Assembly (NCBI GenBank): GCA_002943765.1 | Contig: PQWQ01000005.1 | Coordinates: forward strand, 3,907,001 to 3,971,000 | Direction of reading: 5' to 3' | DNA from: Psoroptes ovis | Taxonomy: Eukaryota; Arthropoda; Arachnida; Sarcoptiformes; Psoroptidae | Length of the DNA stretch: 64,000 nt | In this document: piece by piece, positions 14,601-26,517 of the stretch | Numbering within the stretch: the stretch's first letter is position 1 | Layout of the letters: each line of letters opens with the position of its first letter | Notes under the pieces: generated by a model | Database searches by the model: none | Told to the model about the DNA's origin: nothing | What the model saw: only the letters and a program-made list of their open reading frames with translations | Translations under genes and position numbers: made by a program

Positions 14601-17600
14601 CGTGATTGCAGCCGATATGCCTCAGGTAATGCTGCCAAATCTTTTGCCCATTCGATTGGCGTTGATTTATCGTGTTGTTTGATGTATGATGTATATTTTT
14701 GCAATTCAAATATATTTTTATTTATATCATCAATCAGCTGTGACAACATTTCTTCAAACCATGCATTACCATTACGTTTTGATATTGATATCAATAATTC
14801 ACAACATTTATGTATAATTGGTAATTGATCTATCAATTTCAATATACCGGCCAATATATTGTCAGTAAAAGTATTGATTTCTTCTTTAGTCAATGGCGTT
14901 TCATTCACTAATGGTATCTCTTTCTTTTTTGCTTTAGTTGTGTCATCGATTTTGAGCTTTGATTTATCAATATCCATATTTTTCATGACCGATGCAGCAG
15001 CTGCTACTACTGTAGAATCGCTATTACTAGAGCCAGTGGCAACAGGCCGACCATTACTATCATCTGAATTATCTGATAACGATAATGCAATAGCTCTGAT
15101 CATTTCTTCATCTTCATTTTCGGGTGACTATTATGGAGTAGAAGAAAAAATATGCATAGATTATAGATTATTATGAATGTTAGTAGAAATTGCAAATTTC
15201 TTAAAAAATAGTGTTCAAATGAGAATTATCTAAGAAATTGAATAAATCGACTATGGCAAGGTTTATTATTGCACAATATGTAACTGAATAAAAAATTGAA
15301 AATTTCTTATCAGCCTTTGAATTTGTGCGTTTAGTTTGTCTGTGATTGACAGGGAACATACCGAATATTGCGGGAAATTGGAAATGATCCATTCAGTAGC
15401 AGCATTGATATCATTACTTGCATGTATTAATGCATCAAGAGCTAATTCATGTGAGAAACCCATTTCCATCAAGGTTTGAACATTCAAATTTTGCATTTCA
15501 GGAACGGCAGTTGCTGTCACTGCTGATGATGTTGCAGAAACAGCTGGATTTGCTGCAGCTAAAGCCGCAGATGATGATCTATCATTAGTGGCATTATCAG
15601 AGTTATTACTACCGACTAAAGTACTCGATAAGGTTATTCCTTCTGTTGTTTCAAAAGAAATAAGAGAATAAACATCAAAATTATCAAGAATAGTGATCAT
15701 ACCAATGAATTTAAGAGTATCATCATGATTAATCGATCGGCCAAAATGTTTTTCGATAATTGTTTCACCTTTGAGAATATGTGAGAATATTGTAATCAAT
15801 GATTCAGTGACACGATCGCTTTTGATACGATATAATTTATTATTCCATAATTCCATTATACAGGGAAATGCTTTCTATTAATAAAAATAAAAATTTATAG
15901 AATTTCAGTAAATGAATCAAAAATCTCAACGAACCCTGTGTGTGCGAATCAAATATTGAATCGGATCAAAACTAATATCATCATTTTGTTGTTGATCTAA
16001 TGTAGCATTTTTGGGCGATGAATATGCATACGGTGAATCAAACAATGTTTGTGGATTTGTCATCTTTTCCAATAATAATAACCATGAATCTAAAAATTCA
16101 ATAATTCCATCTGGCAAATCATTTTGTTGCGATGATGATGCTGATTGCTGTTGTTGTTGTTGATTCAATGCCATATGGAAGCATTCAAAGAATGCATCTT
16201 GTCCACCACTATGCACGAAATTGCGTAACATTATATGATACGGATATTTACGATCATCGAATAGCATTGGGCTTGAAAAACCAATAGAACATACGTAGAA
16301 TGTTAATCTGTAATAAAAAAAGAAAAATTGTAACATTATTAATATGAACCAAATTCATTTCAATGAGATAGTATTATGAAACAAATTAACGATGCACATA
16401 ATGTAAGACAATTTAAGCCATTAAACGATCCAAAATGGAATCAATTTTTTGTTAAATCCATCAAGGAAGATACCAATGGCTAATTATTGGGTGAAAAATT
16501 TAATCATAATAACTAACCGAAATTTAGGTATATTTGTATCGAATGAAGGTTGCCATGATAAACCTTGATATAATAATACATTTAAATGTTTAGCAACATT
16601 TTGTACAGATTTTGGTGGTGTCATTGTTTGTGGATTGAGAAAATATGGTTGATGATGATTACGACGTCTTGATGGTCCAATGCAGAGCTATTTTCAGATA
16701 AATAATAATATTAAATGTGATATAACTGAAAAGAAATCAATCAAAATATTACCTTGACTAAAAGTCCAAATAATTCAGCCAAAGCTCTTCCAAGACGCGA
16801 TGCAACAGCCAATAAAGGCTTGATATATTTTTGATGATGTAATGAAGATGATTTGATCAATACGGTATTCAATGATTTCGCTTTTGACATTTTATATTCT
16901 TGACTATTAATCGCAGCATAATTTGAAGACGTATTTGAAGTGATCGGATCATTGTTCATATTATTAACTTCAAAATTATCAACTTCCATTGGTGACATTG
17001 TACCAGTGCCAACATCAACATTCATCATTTCAGATGAATTTGATGACAATGTTGCTGTTGTCATTGGCATCGAATTATTACCATTATTATTATTTTGTTT
17101 CAATAATGAATTCAATTTTTCAATTTGTGTCTTTACAAATTCATATTTTTGTGATGTCGAATCATTCAGGCCAAGTAGTAATGTACTTTCCCATACTAAT
17201 GTTATATAAAGCTGACTTAATTGCCCGATGATTTCGATACCTAATTGTGATCCCCAGCGATCAATCGATATAGCACGTATTTCACCTTGACTAGTACGAC
17301 AAATTTGCAAAAACATTACAATGTATGCATGAGCAGCAGCCATTAATTGTAGAATAGGTGTAACGAAATTTATAGCTTTTTTCGTACTCAAATGATTGAT
17401 CAAATCTTCCAGTAATATGCTACCAGTAAATGTTTTAGATGATTGAGTTAATGGATTCAATTGTTCCAGGATTTCTTTCAATTTTTCTAGGCCTTTGGTG
17501 AATATATCTTTTTCATGGGTTAAATTCTAAAAAATATTCAATGAATAAAATACGAAAGATGAAACGAATAAATTGCATAAATAGCTAGTTAACATACCAA

Positions 17601-20600
17601 TAAAGTTTTTACTACAGTTGCAACTGTATAACATGATGGCATGACTGGAAAATCTAATGGTAAATTCGGTAATTTCAGCAGGCGAAATAAGGTTTCCAAA
17701 CCATTTTGATGTAAAAATTCTTGACAATGATCATCAGTTGAATTGTTGGCAAGAATTGCTTCGAGAAAACGCATCTGAAAAGAAAATAATGAGACATATT
17801 AATGGACTGAATACAAAAATAAAGTTTCAAAAATGACAATTCAAAATATAATTAATCCTCATATCTCATAATCTTTTATGCCAATCTTTGCATTTTACAC
17901 CAACTCAAAAATTGTGTTTAATAATCACAAATATTGAACAATGTTGAATGATCATTGAAAAAATTAAACAGCATTGCCCAATATATGCGACGACGAAACC
18001 ATTTTTGAAATGCTCTTGATTAAAATTTTAATCATTGGTAAAACATCAGTGAAACAATTGATTTTCTTTTGATGAAATTGAAAACTTACCACATTTAGAA
18101 TATAATCAATTAATGGAATTTGTTTACGATTCAATTCCATATTCGTTGTATCTTGACTGACATTATTAATTGTTGTTGTTGCCGATACATTTGGACGTGG
18201 TGTTTGAGATTTCATAGGATCATCATTAGTAGATGCTATTGTTGCGGACGGTTCATTATCATTATTATCGTTTACAACAACAGTGGTTGACGATGAAGAT
18301 TGTTGTTGATTTTGATCATCGTTTCCAGTTGCAGCTGTTGTAGCATCTCCATCGTCATCATAATCATCTTCTTCGGATGAACTACAATCATTTTCATCAT
18401 TGCCAACATTATTTCGAGCATTACTATCATCATTTTCACCTTCGACAGCATTCGAAGAAGATTCATCGAATGCCATTGCTGTCGATGTTCTATCATCATG
18501 ATGATGATGGCTTTGAGATCCATCTGTTGCGGTACCAATCGTTGCGGATGGTTTTGATGAGTTACTTGAGCTATTACTACTGCCGCTTCCACTGCTACTT
18601 GCTTTTGTGCAAATATATCGTGGATCACTACCAAGTCTACAAATTTCTTCCAATATTTTCAGAATCGCAGCAATAACATCTGAACGAAGGCTTGGCTGAT
18701 GTCGCATCAATTGATCCATTGCATTACCTAAGGTTGTGGCTGTATCATCACCAGAATTACTGCGGCGACGACGCATTGCTTGCAGATAATCAGGTGATAA
18801 AAATATTTTGAAAAATCGTTCAAAAGGTTTCAGTGCAATGAACGCTTCTAAACCACGATGATTTAAACATAAACTTGTGAAAACAGTGGGCAATGAAGCA
18901 AGCACTTCTTTTGTTGGTGGTACATTCTTAATCAAAAGGGCATGTAATACGACATCAGTAAGACCATTATCTTGAATGACAGATAACAATGATGGTTCAT
19001 GATAAACATATTCACTAACAACATTTGTAGCCAATAAAAATAATGATGATCCATAATATTCAGCATTACTTATAATATGACGCAAGGAGCGTGGAAAATT
19101 TCCATACATCAAAGGTCTTACCAATTCTGAAAAGCCATTACACTGAACAGCTTTTTTCAAAAAATTAAGCATCGATTTTAATAAGGCTGCACGCTGAGGA
19201 TAGCATTGTAAATTGCTATTGTTAACCATGGCTGCTGCTGTTGTCGTTGATGATTTTGATGTTGATGCTTGATCAATCTCTGGTGGTGATACTTCAATTT
19301 CCATCGGTGTTTCAGATTGCTGCTGCTGCTGTGAAGATGCTGAATGATTTTTATCATCAATCGTATTGACATGTTCATCAATGTTGTAATCATCAAAATG
19401 ATAATTTTTTTCACGATTTAATCGATCAGCTGGCACTTCAATTTCATAAGGCTGTTCATTGCGACAAATATTTACTTCATATTCTAAACGTTGTACAAAT
19501 GTTCGGAGACCATTGTTCGATTGAAATGCATTCATATCGATGAATTGGTTTGTTAGTAAATCAATAACTCGGACAGCACGAGTCACAAACATTAAATGAT
19601 CAACATCTGAATCAATTTTATTGCCATTATTTACAGTCGGTCCTTTCCAATCGACAACTCTCAATAATGATTCCATAATACCACATTGAACTAATGCTTC
19701 ACATCCATTATCGTAAGATGCTAAATGATACAAAAATGAAAATAGTGCTGTCACAAAATTCAATGGATATTCTTCCATATTCCCTGATATCAATGATTGT
19801 ATACAATTTCGTACTAATATAGGCAAAAAGCCATGATATGAATTAGCACCAGTTGATTCAATGATTATTTTCATTTTAGGGTTACGATCTAAATGTATGA
19901 TGGATGTCAATGTTTTCAACGATGCTGATTTAATTTCAATTAATTCACTTTGTTTCAATTCTAGAATTTCGACCAATTCTTCGATTAAACCATTGTACAA
20001 TAAAGAATGTCCATCTTGTTGTAGTGCTAATGCTTGACAATAAGCTATTGGAAAAAAATAAATAATCAATGATTAATTCAATCAAAACTATATTAAACAC
20101 ATACCCATTATTGATATTGCATTAATTCTTGCCTGTACACATTGCAAACGTGTATGATAATTGGCAAAATTTTTCGTTAAACGTAATTGTGTAAAAATTT
20201 GCATCTGTTGCTCTTTCGGTATTTGATATTGTTCAATTAATTCAGTCATCAATATTGATACAGGTTTATCAATTTCATGAACATTTTCAATATGAATTCG
20301 TACGATATTATTGTGTTTTGTTTGATTTGTTGTTGCCAATGACGATTGCATACAATTATTATTATCACTTATCGATTTTTGCATTGATCCAGTCGACGGT
20401 GGTTTTGATTTCGACTGTGCATTATCTACATTGGTGTGATTATTCAAATAAAATTCAAAATTGAATGTTGTTGCATTCGGCGGATAACTGGATAATGGTA
20501 AATTTTGGCAACATTGTGCCAGCCCAAAACCTTGATCTTTTCCACCCCAACTTTCGGCCAAATAATAAAGTCTTGACAATAATGATTGTCGTTTTTCATC

Positions 20601-21186
20601 ACTAATACGTGAGAAGAAATTTGATCGTTTACTGAATACAAACAATAAATTCAATATTGCCAATATTATTTGCATATCGGTTGATGATAATAATGTTATT
20701 AAATGCTAAATAGATTTGGAATTTGATTAGAAATTTAAGAATGAAAAAAAACACAAAATTGATTTTACCTCGATCGAATTATACAGATGTCTTGAAAAAC
20801 TATGTTCAATTAGCAATGATGTGAATGAAATAACAGCCAGCAACAATTCCCGTTTTTTAGCATTTTCTTTCAGATCAACCGGTAATATCCATTGATCTGG
20901 TGTTTCTTTTTTGCAACATTCTTCCAAAATGCTATCAAATATGTCCAATACATCGATCCAATGATATAATTCACATTTACCACAGCTCCATGTTTTGATC
21001 CGCTTAAGCACGATCAACATTTGCTCTCGGTCACATTTTTTCAGTTCTTCGATTAATAATTTACAATCGAAAGGCTTTGAAATTTAAGATTGAAAAATTG
21101 ATGAATAATTCTCAACAGTAACAATAACAATTTCAACTTACCACCTCTGATGAACTTTTTTTCGATTTTGAACGATCAATTTTCAT
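5652..21186 (-). CDS. HUWE1: HUWE1 HECT-type E3 ubiquitin ligase
   Basis: Fourteen exons (high to low): 21186-21142, 21074-20769, 20705-20105, 20044-18090, 17774-17598, 17526-16753, 16687-16518, 16307-15935, 15874-15362, 15127-9385, 9317-8924, 8856-8342, 8273-5858, 5754-5652. They total 14085 nt, or 4694 aa, with all phases consistent; human HUWE1 is about 4370 aa. The start MKIDRSKSKK matches the conserved N-terminus. The N-terminal armadillo-like DUF908/DUF913 solenoid is followed by a UBA (about 1590-1630), a UIM (about 1643-1660), a WWE (about 1900-1975), a long Asp/Glu tract (about 2740-2830), three ubiquitin-binding motifs of the FLAALP..IR.EV type (about 3375-3520) and a HECT domain (about 4335-4694). 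The catalytic Cys (about 4661, in SAHTCFNQLDLP) is built across the last intron, and the protein ends ECSEGFGFA. It adds ubiquitin to many nuclear and cytosolic substrates. Low-complexity linkers are expanded relative to vertebrates. Confidence 0.97.
11620..11830 (-). repeat. Acidic GAT/GAA codon tract within HUWE1
   Basis: This dense run of Asp and Glu codons inside the large HUWE1 exon encodes the acidic region that precedes the ubiquitin-binding motifs. The opposite strand reads as a His-rich frame, which I treat as a shadow. HUWE1 proteins have an acidic stretch here; the length of this one probably varies by slippage. Confidence 0.8.
17775..18089 (-). other. Large HUWE1 intron
   Basis: This 315-bp intron is longer than most others in the gene. 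It runs from the GTAAGT donor after ...DYILNV to the ttttcag acceptor before MRFLEAIL. The flanking phase is 0 and the conserved YILNV-M-F junction is restored. Nothing else is recognisable inside it. Confidence 0.75.
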
Positions 21187-22319
21187 GTTTGAATTAGTTT
21201 AATTGAATTTTTTGAATAAAAATTTAAAATGAATCGATATTGCGCTCTAAAAATTGGCATTCATGCCTATTGTCATTGTCATTATCATTATTCAATGATA
21301 ACGATTGAAGATAATACACGCTTGCCAAACGAATTTGTTGTTTGGCCACCGCTGATTCTCTAAACGATATGAAACAAATGAAAATTTCAATGATTAAAAA
21401 TGATCGCTTATGTTTTTGATTAAATCCGTTATAAGAAGGTATGTGTTGTGTTATCGGGTGTGAAATTAGAAATTATGAATTAAGAAATAACCTTCAATAA
21501 TAAAAGAAAAAATAAGGAAAAATTAAACAAGGCAAATTCTAAACCCAACACTATGTTGGATACCAACCTTTTCGATGAAAGATTAGCCGAGTTGTAATGA
21601 GCCGAAATTAGATCGAATTTATTCACAAAAAAAAAAAAAAAAAAATGAATCGGCACTGATTCTTCCAACCGATTGAAGATTGATTCAGTTAAATGTCAAA
21701 TGTTATAAATTATCATCAATTTGTGTGTCAGGAATGATTACAATTTAGTATTTAGAATCAATTTTCAATAATTAAACTTGGTGCTTTGTGTTTTTATATA
21801 TTTTGTTTGAACAAAACGAATCATAACACAATAATCGAATGAATGTACAAATCGAACGCATCAAAAAAAAAAAAAACAACACTCAAAAAAAATAAAAAGT
21901 CGTCATCAAATGGTGCAGCGAACAAAATGATGATGATGAGGAGGAGGAGGAGTTGAAAAAAAACAAATGAAAAGGAGAGCGAAAGTCAGAATGAGGGGGA
22001 AAAGGTTGAAAAAGAGGTAGCAGCACACATGAAAGAGGTAATAAAAAAATATCAAAATCAAAGTGTTTCCTTTTTCGACAATGCTTGAATGTGTGGAAAT
22101 TCTTTCATCATCACCAGTTGTAATAGCATGTGTTCCGTTTGCTGCTAGCTTCACACTCTATTTCATACCACTACCTTTCAGTTGCTAATAAAGATATAAA
22201 TCACAAAAATGACTTCGCTTTTTTTTTCAATGCAGGAACCGTTCATTAAGGATAGGACATTTTAAATTTTGAAAAATTAAAAATTTTATTTCAAATTATT
22301 TAGAAAATTATCACAAATT
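21187..22319. other. Intergenic region upstream of HUWE1
   Basis: This region holds the HUWE1 promoter/5'UTR and the RRM1 3'UTR. It contains a 19-A tract (21627-21645) and purine-rich GAGGAGGAG patches near 21930-22020. A T-rich minus-strand frame (21906-22154) lacks an ATG start and looks spurious. A tttatt at 22285-22290 is an AATAAA for the RRM1 transcript. Confidence 0.55.
22285..22290 (-). terminator. Candidate poly(A) signal of RRM1
   Basis: AATAAA on the minus strand, about 30 nt after the RRM1 stop codon. Confidence 0.5.
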
Positions 22320-24811
22320 TCAAGCTGAACACATTAGACACTCATCGTGATTATCCGATGAAGATTGATCCTCAATTTTTTGACAGTCGGACGATGTCTT
22401 ATTTTCATCCAATGATTTCGATAACAATTGCTTGTCCACCGTAAATTGTATTGCTTGAGCTGCCGGTTTTGTTCGTAAATAATACATACCGGTTTTCAAA
22501 CCATTACGCCAACCATAAAAATGCATGGACGTTATTTTAGCCAATGTTGGTTGTGCCATATGAATATTCAATGATTGACTTTGATCAATGAATGCACCAC
22601 GATCAATGGCCATATCGACAATGAATTTTTGCGGAATTTCCCAAACTGTTTTATATAACTGCTTAATACTGTCTGGAATAATCGATATGTTTTGTATGGA
22701 TCCTCGATTAGCGATGATTTCATTTTTCAATTGATTATTCCATAAGTTCAGAGTGATTAAATCTTTTAATAGATGTTGATTAACAACATCAAACGAGCCG
22801 GACATGACACGCCTGGTGTAAATGTTTGAAGTGTATGGTTCAAATGATTCATTATTGCCAAGTATTTGTGCTGTTGATGCAGTTGGCATCGGTGCGACCA
22901 ACAGACTATTACGTAGGCCATATTTGGCAATATTTTCTTTCAATTCTTTCCAATTCCACAAATCGGATGGTTGACGTTCCCACATATCAAATTGCAGTAT
23001 GCCTTTGGACACCGGAGAACCTTCATATGAATCATAAGTACCGTATTGTGCTGCTAATTCACAACTTGCTTCCAATGATCCATAATAAATGGTTTCAAAT
23101 ATTTTTACATTCATTTCTCTTGCCTCTGACGATTCATAAGGGATACGCATCAAACAAAATGCATCGGCTAAACCTTGAACACCCAGACCGATTGGACGAT
23201 GTCTTAGATTTGATATTTGAGCTTCTTTTAATGGATAATGATTCACTTCGATTATTTTGTTCAGATTCTTCATCATCACTTTGACGATTTCTTTCAATTT
23301 CATATAATCAAATTGATGATTTGTTCGATCGACGAAACGAGGTAATGATACTGATGCTAAATTACATACAGCTATTTCATTTTCCGATGAATATTCAATA
23401 ATTTCGGTGCATAAATTTGAGCATTTGATTGTACCCAAATTTTGTTGATTCGATTTACGATTACAATGATCTTTATATAACATGTATGGAGTACCGGTTT
23501 CGATTTGTGAATTGACAATCGCAAACCATAATTCATGTGCTCTAATCTGCTTACGATAACGTTTTTCATTTTCATATTTTTCATATAATTTTTCAAATTC
23601 ATCACCCCAACAATCATATAAACCGGGACATTGATTTGGACACATCAATGACCAGATGCCATCCATTTCAACACGTTTCATAAATAAATCCGGTATCCAC
23701 AGAGCATAAAACAAATCACGAGCTCGCATTTCTTCTGATCCGGTATTTTTCTTCAATTCTAAGAATGAAAATATATCAGCATGCCATGGCTCTAAATAGA
23801 TTGCGATAGCACCGGGCCGTTTTCCACCGCCTTGACCAACATAACGTGCAGTATTATTGAATACACGTAACATCGGTACTAAACCATTCGATAACCCGTT
23901 TGTACCGGCAATATATGAACCTTTCGAACGTATACAATGTACATTCAAACCGATACCACCGGCAGATTTTGAAATTAATGCACATTGTTTCAATGTTTCG
24001 AATATACCTTCGATACTATCGTCGGACATTGTTAATAGGAAACATGAGGACATTTGTGGCCGAGGTGTGCCTGAAATAAGGAATATTATTTTATTAATAA
24101 ATTAAATGAATCAATAAGTGTACTGACCGGCATTGAATAATGTTGGCGATGCATGAATAAACCAACCATCAGACATTAGGTCATATGTTTCAATAGCTGA
24201 ATCGATGTCATTTTTATGTATACCGATGGCCACACGCATAAACATATATTGTGGACGTTCAACAACTCGATCATCGATTCGCAACAGATATGAACGATAT
24301 AATGTTTTAAAACCAAAATAATCGAGACGATAATCACGTTCATGAATGATAGAAGAATTTAAACGCTCAGAATTGGCCATTATTATATCATAAACATCAT
24401 CAGCAATCAATGGCATACGGCGGCCAGTTTTAGCATTCGTGACCATGTACAAATCATGTATAACATCAGTGAATTTTGATTTTGATTCTTTTTGTAAATT
24501 CGAAATAGCTATTCTTGCGGCTAGCGTAGCATAATCAACATGTTTAGTGGTCATTGTTGCAGCAATTTCAGCTGTTAATTCATCCAATTGAACTGTGGTG
24601 ATTCCTGTATAAAGACTATTGATCACCTACGAAAAAGCGAAAGGGAATGGATTAGTAATAAATTGAATCATCAGAATCAGAATACCTTCAAAGTGATTGC
24701 AGGTGGATCAATGAAATTCATGTCCAAACCATGACAAAGCTTTCGAATTCTTGAAGTAATCTTATCAAACATAACTGTTTCTTGGCGTCCATCTCGTTTG
24801 ATTACAAACAT
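22320..24811 (-). CDS. RRM1: Ribonucleoside-diphosphate reductase large subunit
   Basis: Exons 24811-24686, 24626-24128 and 24070-22320 give 2376 nt, or 791 aa, against 792 for human RRM1; introns are 59 and 57 bp. The N-terminal ATP-cone begins MFVIKRDGRQE. The junction restores NAGTPRPQMSSC, whose Cys falls at position 218, the redox-active cysteine of the family. NLCTEI (with the radical-site Cys and the Glu) and AVCNLASVSLP follow, then PTASTAQILGNNESFEP. The C-terminal swinging-arm pair is present as CLMC. With the small subunit, which is not in this window, it reduces ribonucleoside diphosphates to deoxy forms in the cytosol. All key residues visible to me are intact. It shares a short divergent promoter region with EIF2B1. 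Confidence 0.98.
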
Positions 24812-25028
24812 TCTGGCGTTTTTTGTTGATAATCAAACCAGGTGAATATGATTAAGTACGGCTTCTAACTATTTACTTTTATGCGCCGAATTGCATGAAT
24901 TTCGAAATTGAAAATCAACAGCGAAAATGAATCAAACAAAAATGACATGACGCATTTACAACGTGGTCAACTTTGTATTTTTGTTTACAAATATTTGATT
25001 GAATCGAAACTTTAAAATTCATATAAAA
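24812..25028. promoter_or_regulatory. Bidirectional promoter, RRM1/EIF2B1
   Basis: Only 217 bp separate the start codons of two divergent housekeeping genes, so both promoters and 5'UTRs must lie here or overlap. It contains locally less AT-rich patches (gcgccgaattgc near 24881, ggtcaactttg near 24965). No clear TATA box was recognised. Confidence 0.6.
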
Positions 25029-26060
25029 ATGTCAGTGTTTAACCTGAAAAATTATTATGAAACAATTAAAAAACAAGAACAATCATCAGCAATAACCACA
25101 TTGAAAACATTGATGGAATATTTACGGCTAGATCAATCACAAACAGCGAATGAATTGTCGAAAAATTTACGCAACACTATCAATGAATTGAAATCGATTG
25201 ATCATCTGATCGAAGTCGAATCTGTGGCCGAAATCTATTTTCGTTTCATAACACTAAGTGCAGCCAAATTCGATGTATGTTTACATTCAACCTGGAATCT
25301 ACAATCTTATTAAATTCTTTTTTGTAAATAGGATTATCAAGAATTAAAAAGAGAATTATCACGTCGTAGTAAATTGTACATGGATAAAGTATCGACAAGT
25401 CGTAAACAATTGGCAAATGTTGCGAAAAAATTCATAACAAATGATTCAACCATACTGGTACATTCATTTTCAAGAGCAGTGCTGGAAACATTATTAGAAT
25501 GTCGTCGACAGAATAAACATATGAACATTTTCGTAACCGAATCGGCACCAGATAATCGTGGTCGTGAATTGTGTGCACAATTAAAATTGGAAGGTTTCGA
25601 ACAAGTTACTTTGATTATGGATGCAGCTGTCGGTTCAATTATGGACTCTATCGATTTAGTTCTTGTCGGTGCTGAAGGTGTCACTGAAAGTGGTGGGATT
25701 ATCAATAAGGTAATCATTTTCTACCTGAGATATCTTCGCATTTCTCAAAATGTTTTACTTCGTATATTTCAGATTGGAACATATCAAATTGCTATATGTG
25801 CAAAAGCACATAATAAAACCTTCTATGTTTTAGCTGAAAGTTATAAATTTATACGTTTATATCCATTAACACAAGAAGATATCCCTGAACATATTCGTTA
25901 TCGACAAATATCACAAATCAAATTAAATCATGGTAATAAAAATGAGCTACACCCGTATGTTGATTATACACCATCACAATATATTACATTATTATTAACC
26001 GATTTAGGCCCATTAACAACGGCCGCTGTTTGTGATATGTTAGTTCAATTGTATACATGA
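25029..26060 (+). CDS. EIF2B1: Translation initiation factor eIF2B subunit alpha
   Basis: Exons 25029-25274, 25332-25709 and 25773-26060 give 912 nt, or 303 aa, against 305 for human; both introns (57 and 63 bp) are phase 0. The C-terminal Rossmann-like half shows the family signatures ESAPDNRGREL, VGAEGVTESGGIINKIGTYQ and AICAKAHNKTFYVLAES, and the extreme C-terminus LTDLGPLTTAAVCDMLVQLY matches eIF2B alpha rather than beta or delta. It is a regulatory subunit of the eIF2B decamer, the guanine nucleotide exchange factor for eIF2, and takes part in sensing phosphorylated eIF2 in the integrated stress response. An AATAAA lies 11 nt past the stop. Confidence 0.97.
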
Positions 26061-26517
26061 CATGATATTCAATAAATGAATTAATGATCATTAAATTTTT
26101 TTGAAATAATTTATTAAATTCAAATTAAATTTATTTCCTTTCCAAATACGACGTATTTGAATCATTGAATTGTTTATGTTTATATTTTTGATTTAATTTT
26201 TATTAATATTAAAATTGCGTCTTTCACATCGACACACAAATCAAACTTTAATCATTCAAAAATACGATTTGCTGATCAACGATAAAAGCAAATAAACAAA
26301 CACTATTTTTGTTCATTTATCAACAATTAATTGATTGATGATATCATGTGATTATCAATAATGAATATGTCTTTCAAATAATGTTTTTTAAATGTTATTC
26401 AAAATCAACCATAGTGACAATATTTCGAGATCTTCAACCACCCATTTTCCATGAATGTTTGCAATATTTCAATGTTTATTACACTTATTGAACAATTCAT
26501 TTTGATTTCCGAGCAAA
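26061..26517. other. Spacer between EIF2B1 and EPG5
   Basis: This very AT-rich spacer holds the EIF2B1 3'UTR (AATAAA at 26071-26076) and the EPG5 promoter/5'UTR. No gene is seen. Confidence 0.6.
26071..26076 (+). terminator. Poly(A) signal of EIF2B1
   Basis: Canonical AATAAA, 11 nt past the EIF2B1 stop codon. Confidence 0.6.

Noticed and set aside
9377..15103. Treating each HUWE1 open frame as a separate gene
   Set aside because: Exon joins restore known HUWE1 sequence blocks with consistent phases and total length divisible by three, so they are one gene.
21906..22154. T-rich minus-strand frame with hydrophobic stretch between HUWE1 and RRM1
   Set aside because: It starts at a non-ATG codon; the apparent membrane segment results from poly-purine on the plus strand. 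It lies in the expected HUWE1 promoter region.
22826..23284. 152-codon plus-strand frame opposite RRM1
   Set aside because: It is antisense to a highly conserved enzyme; the predicted protein has no recognisable motif.
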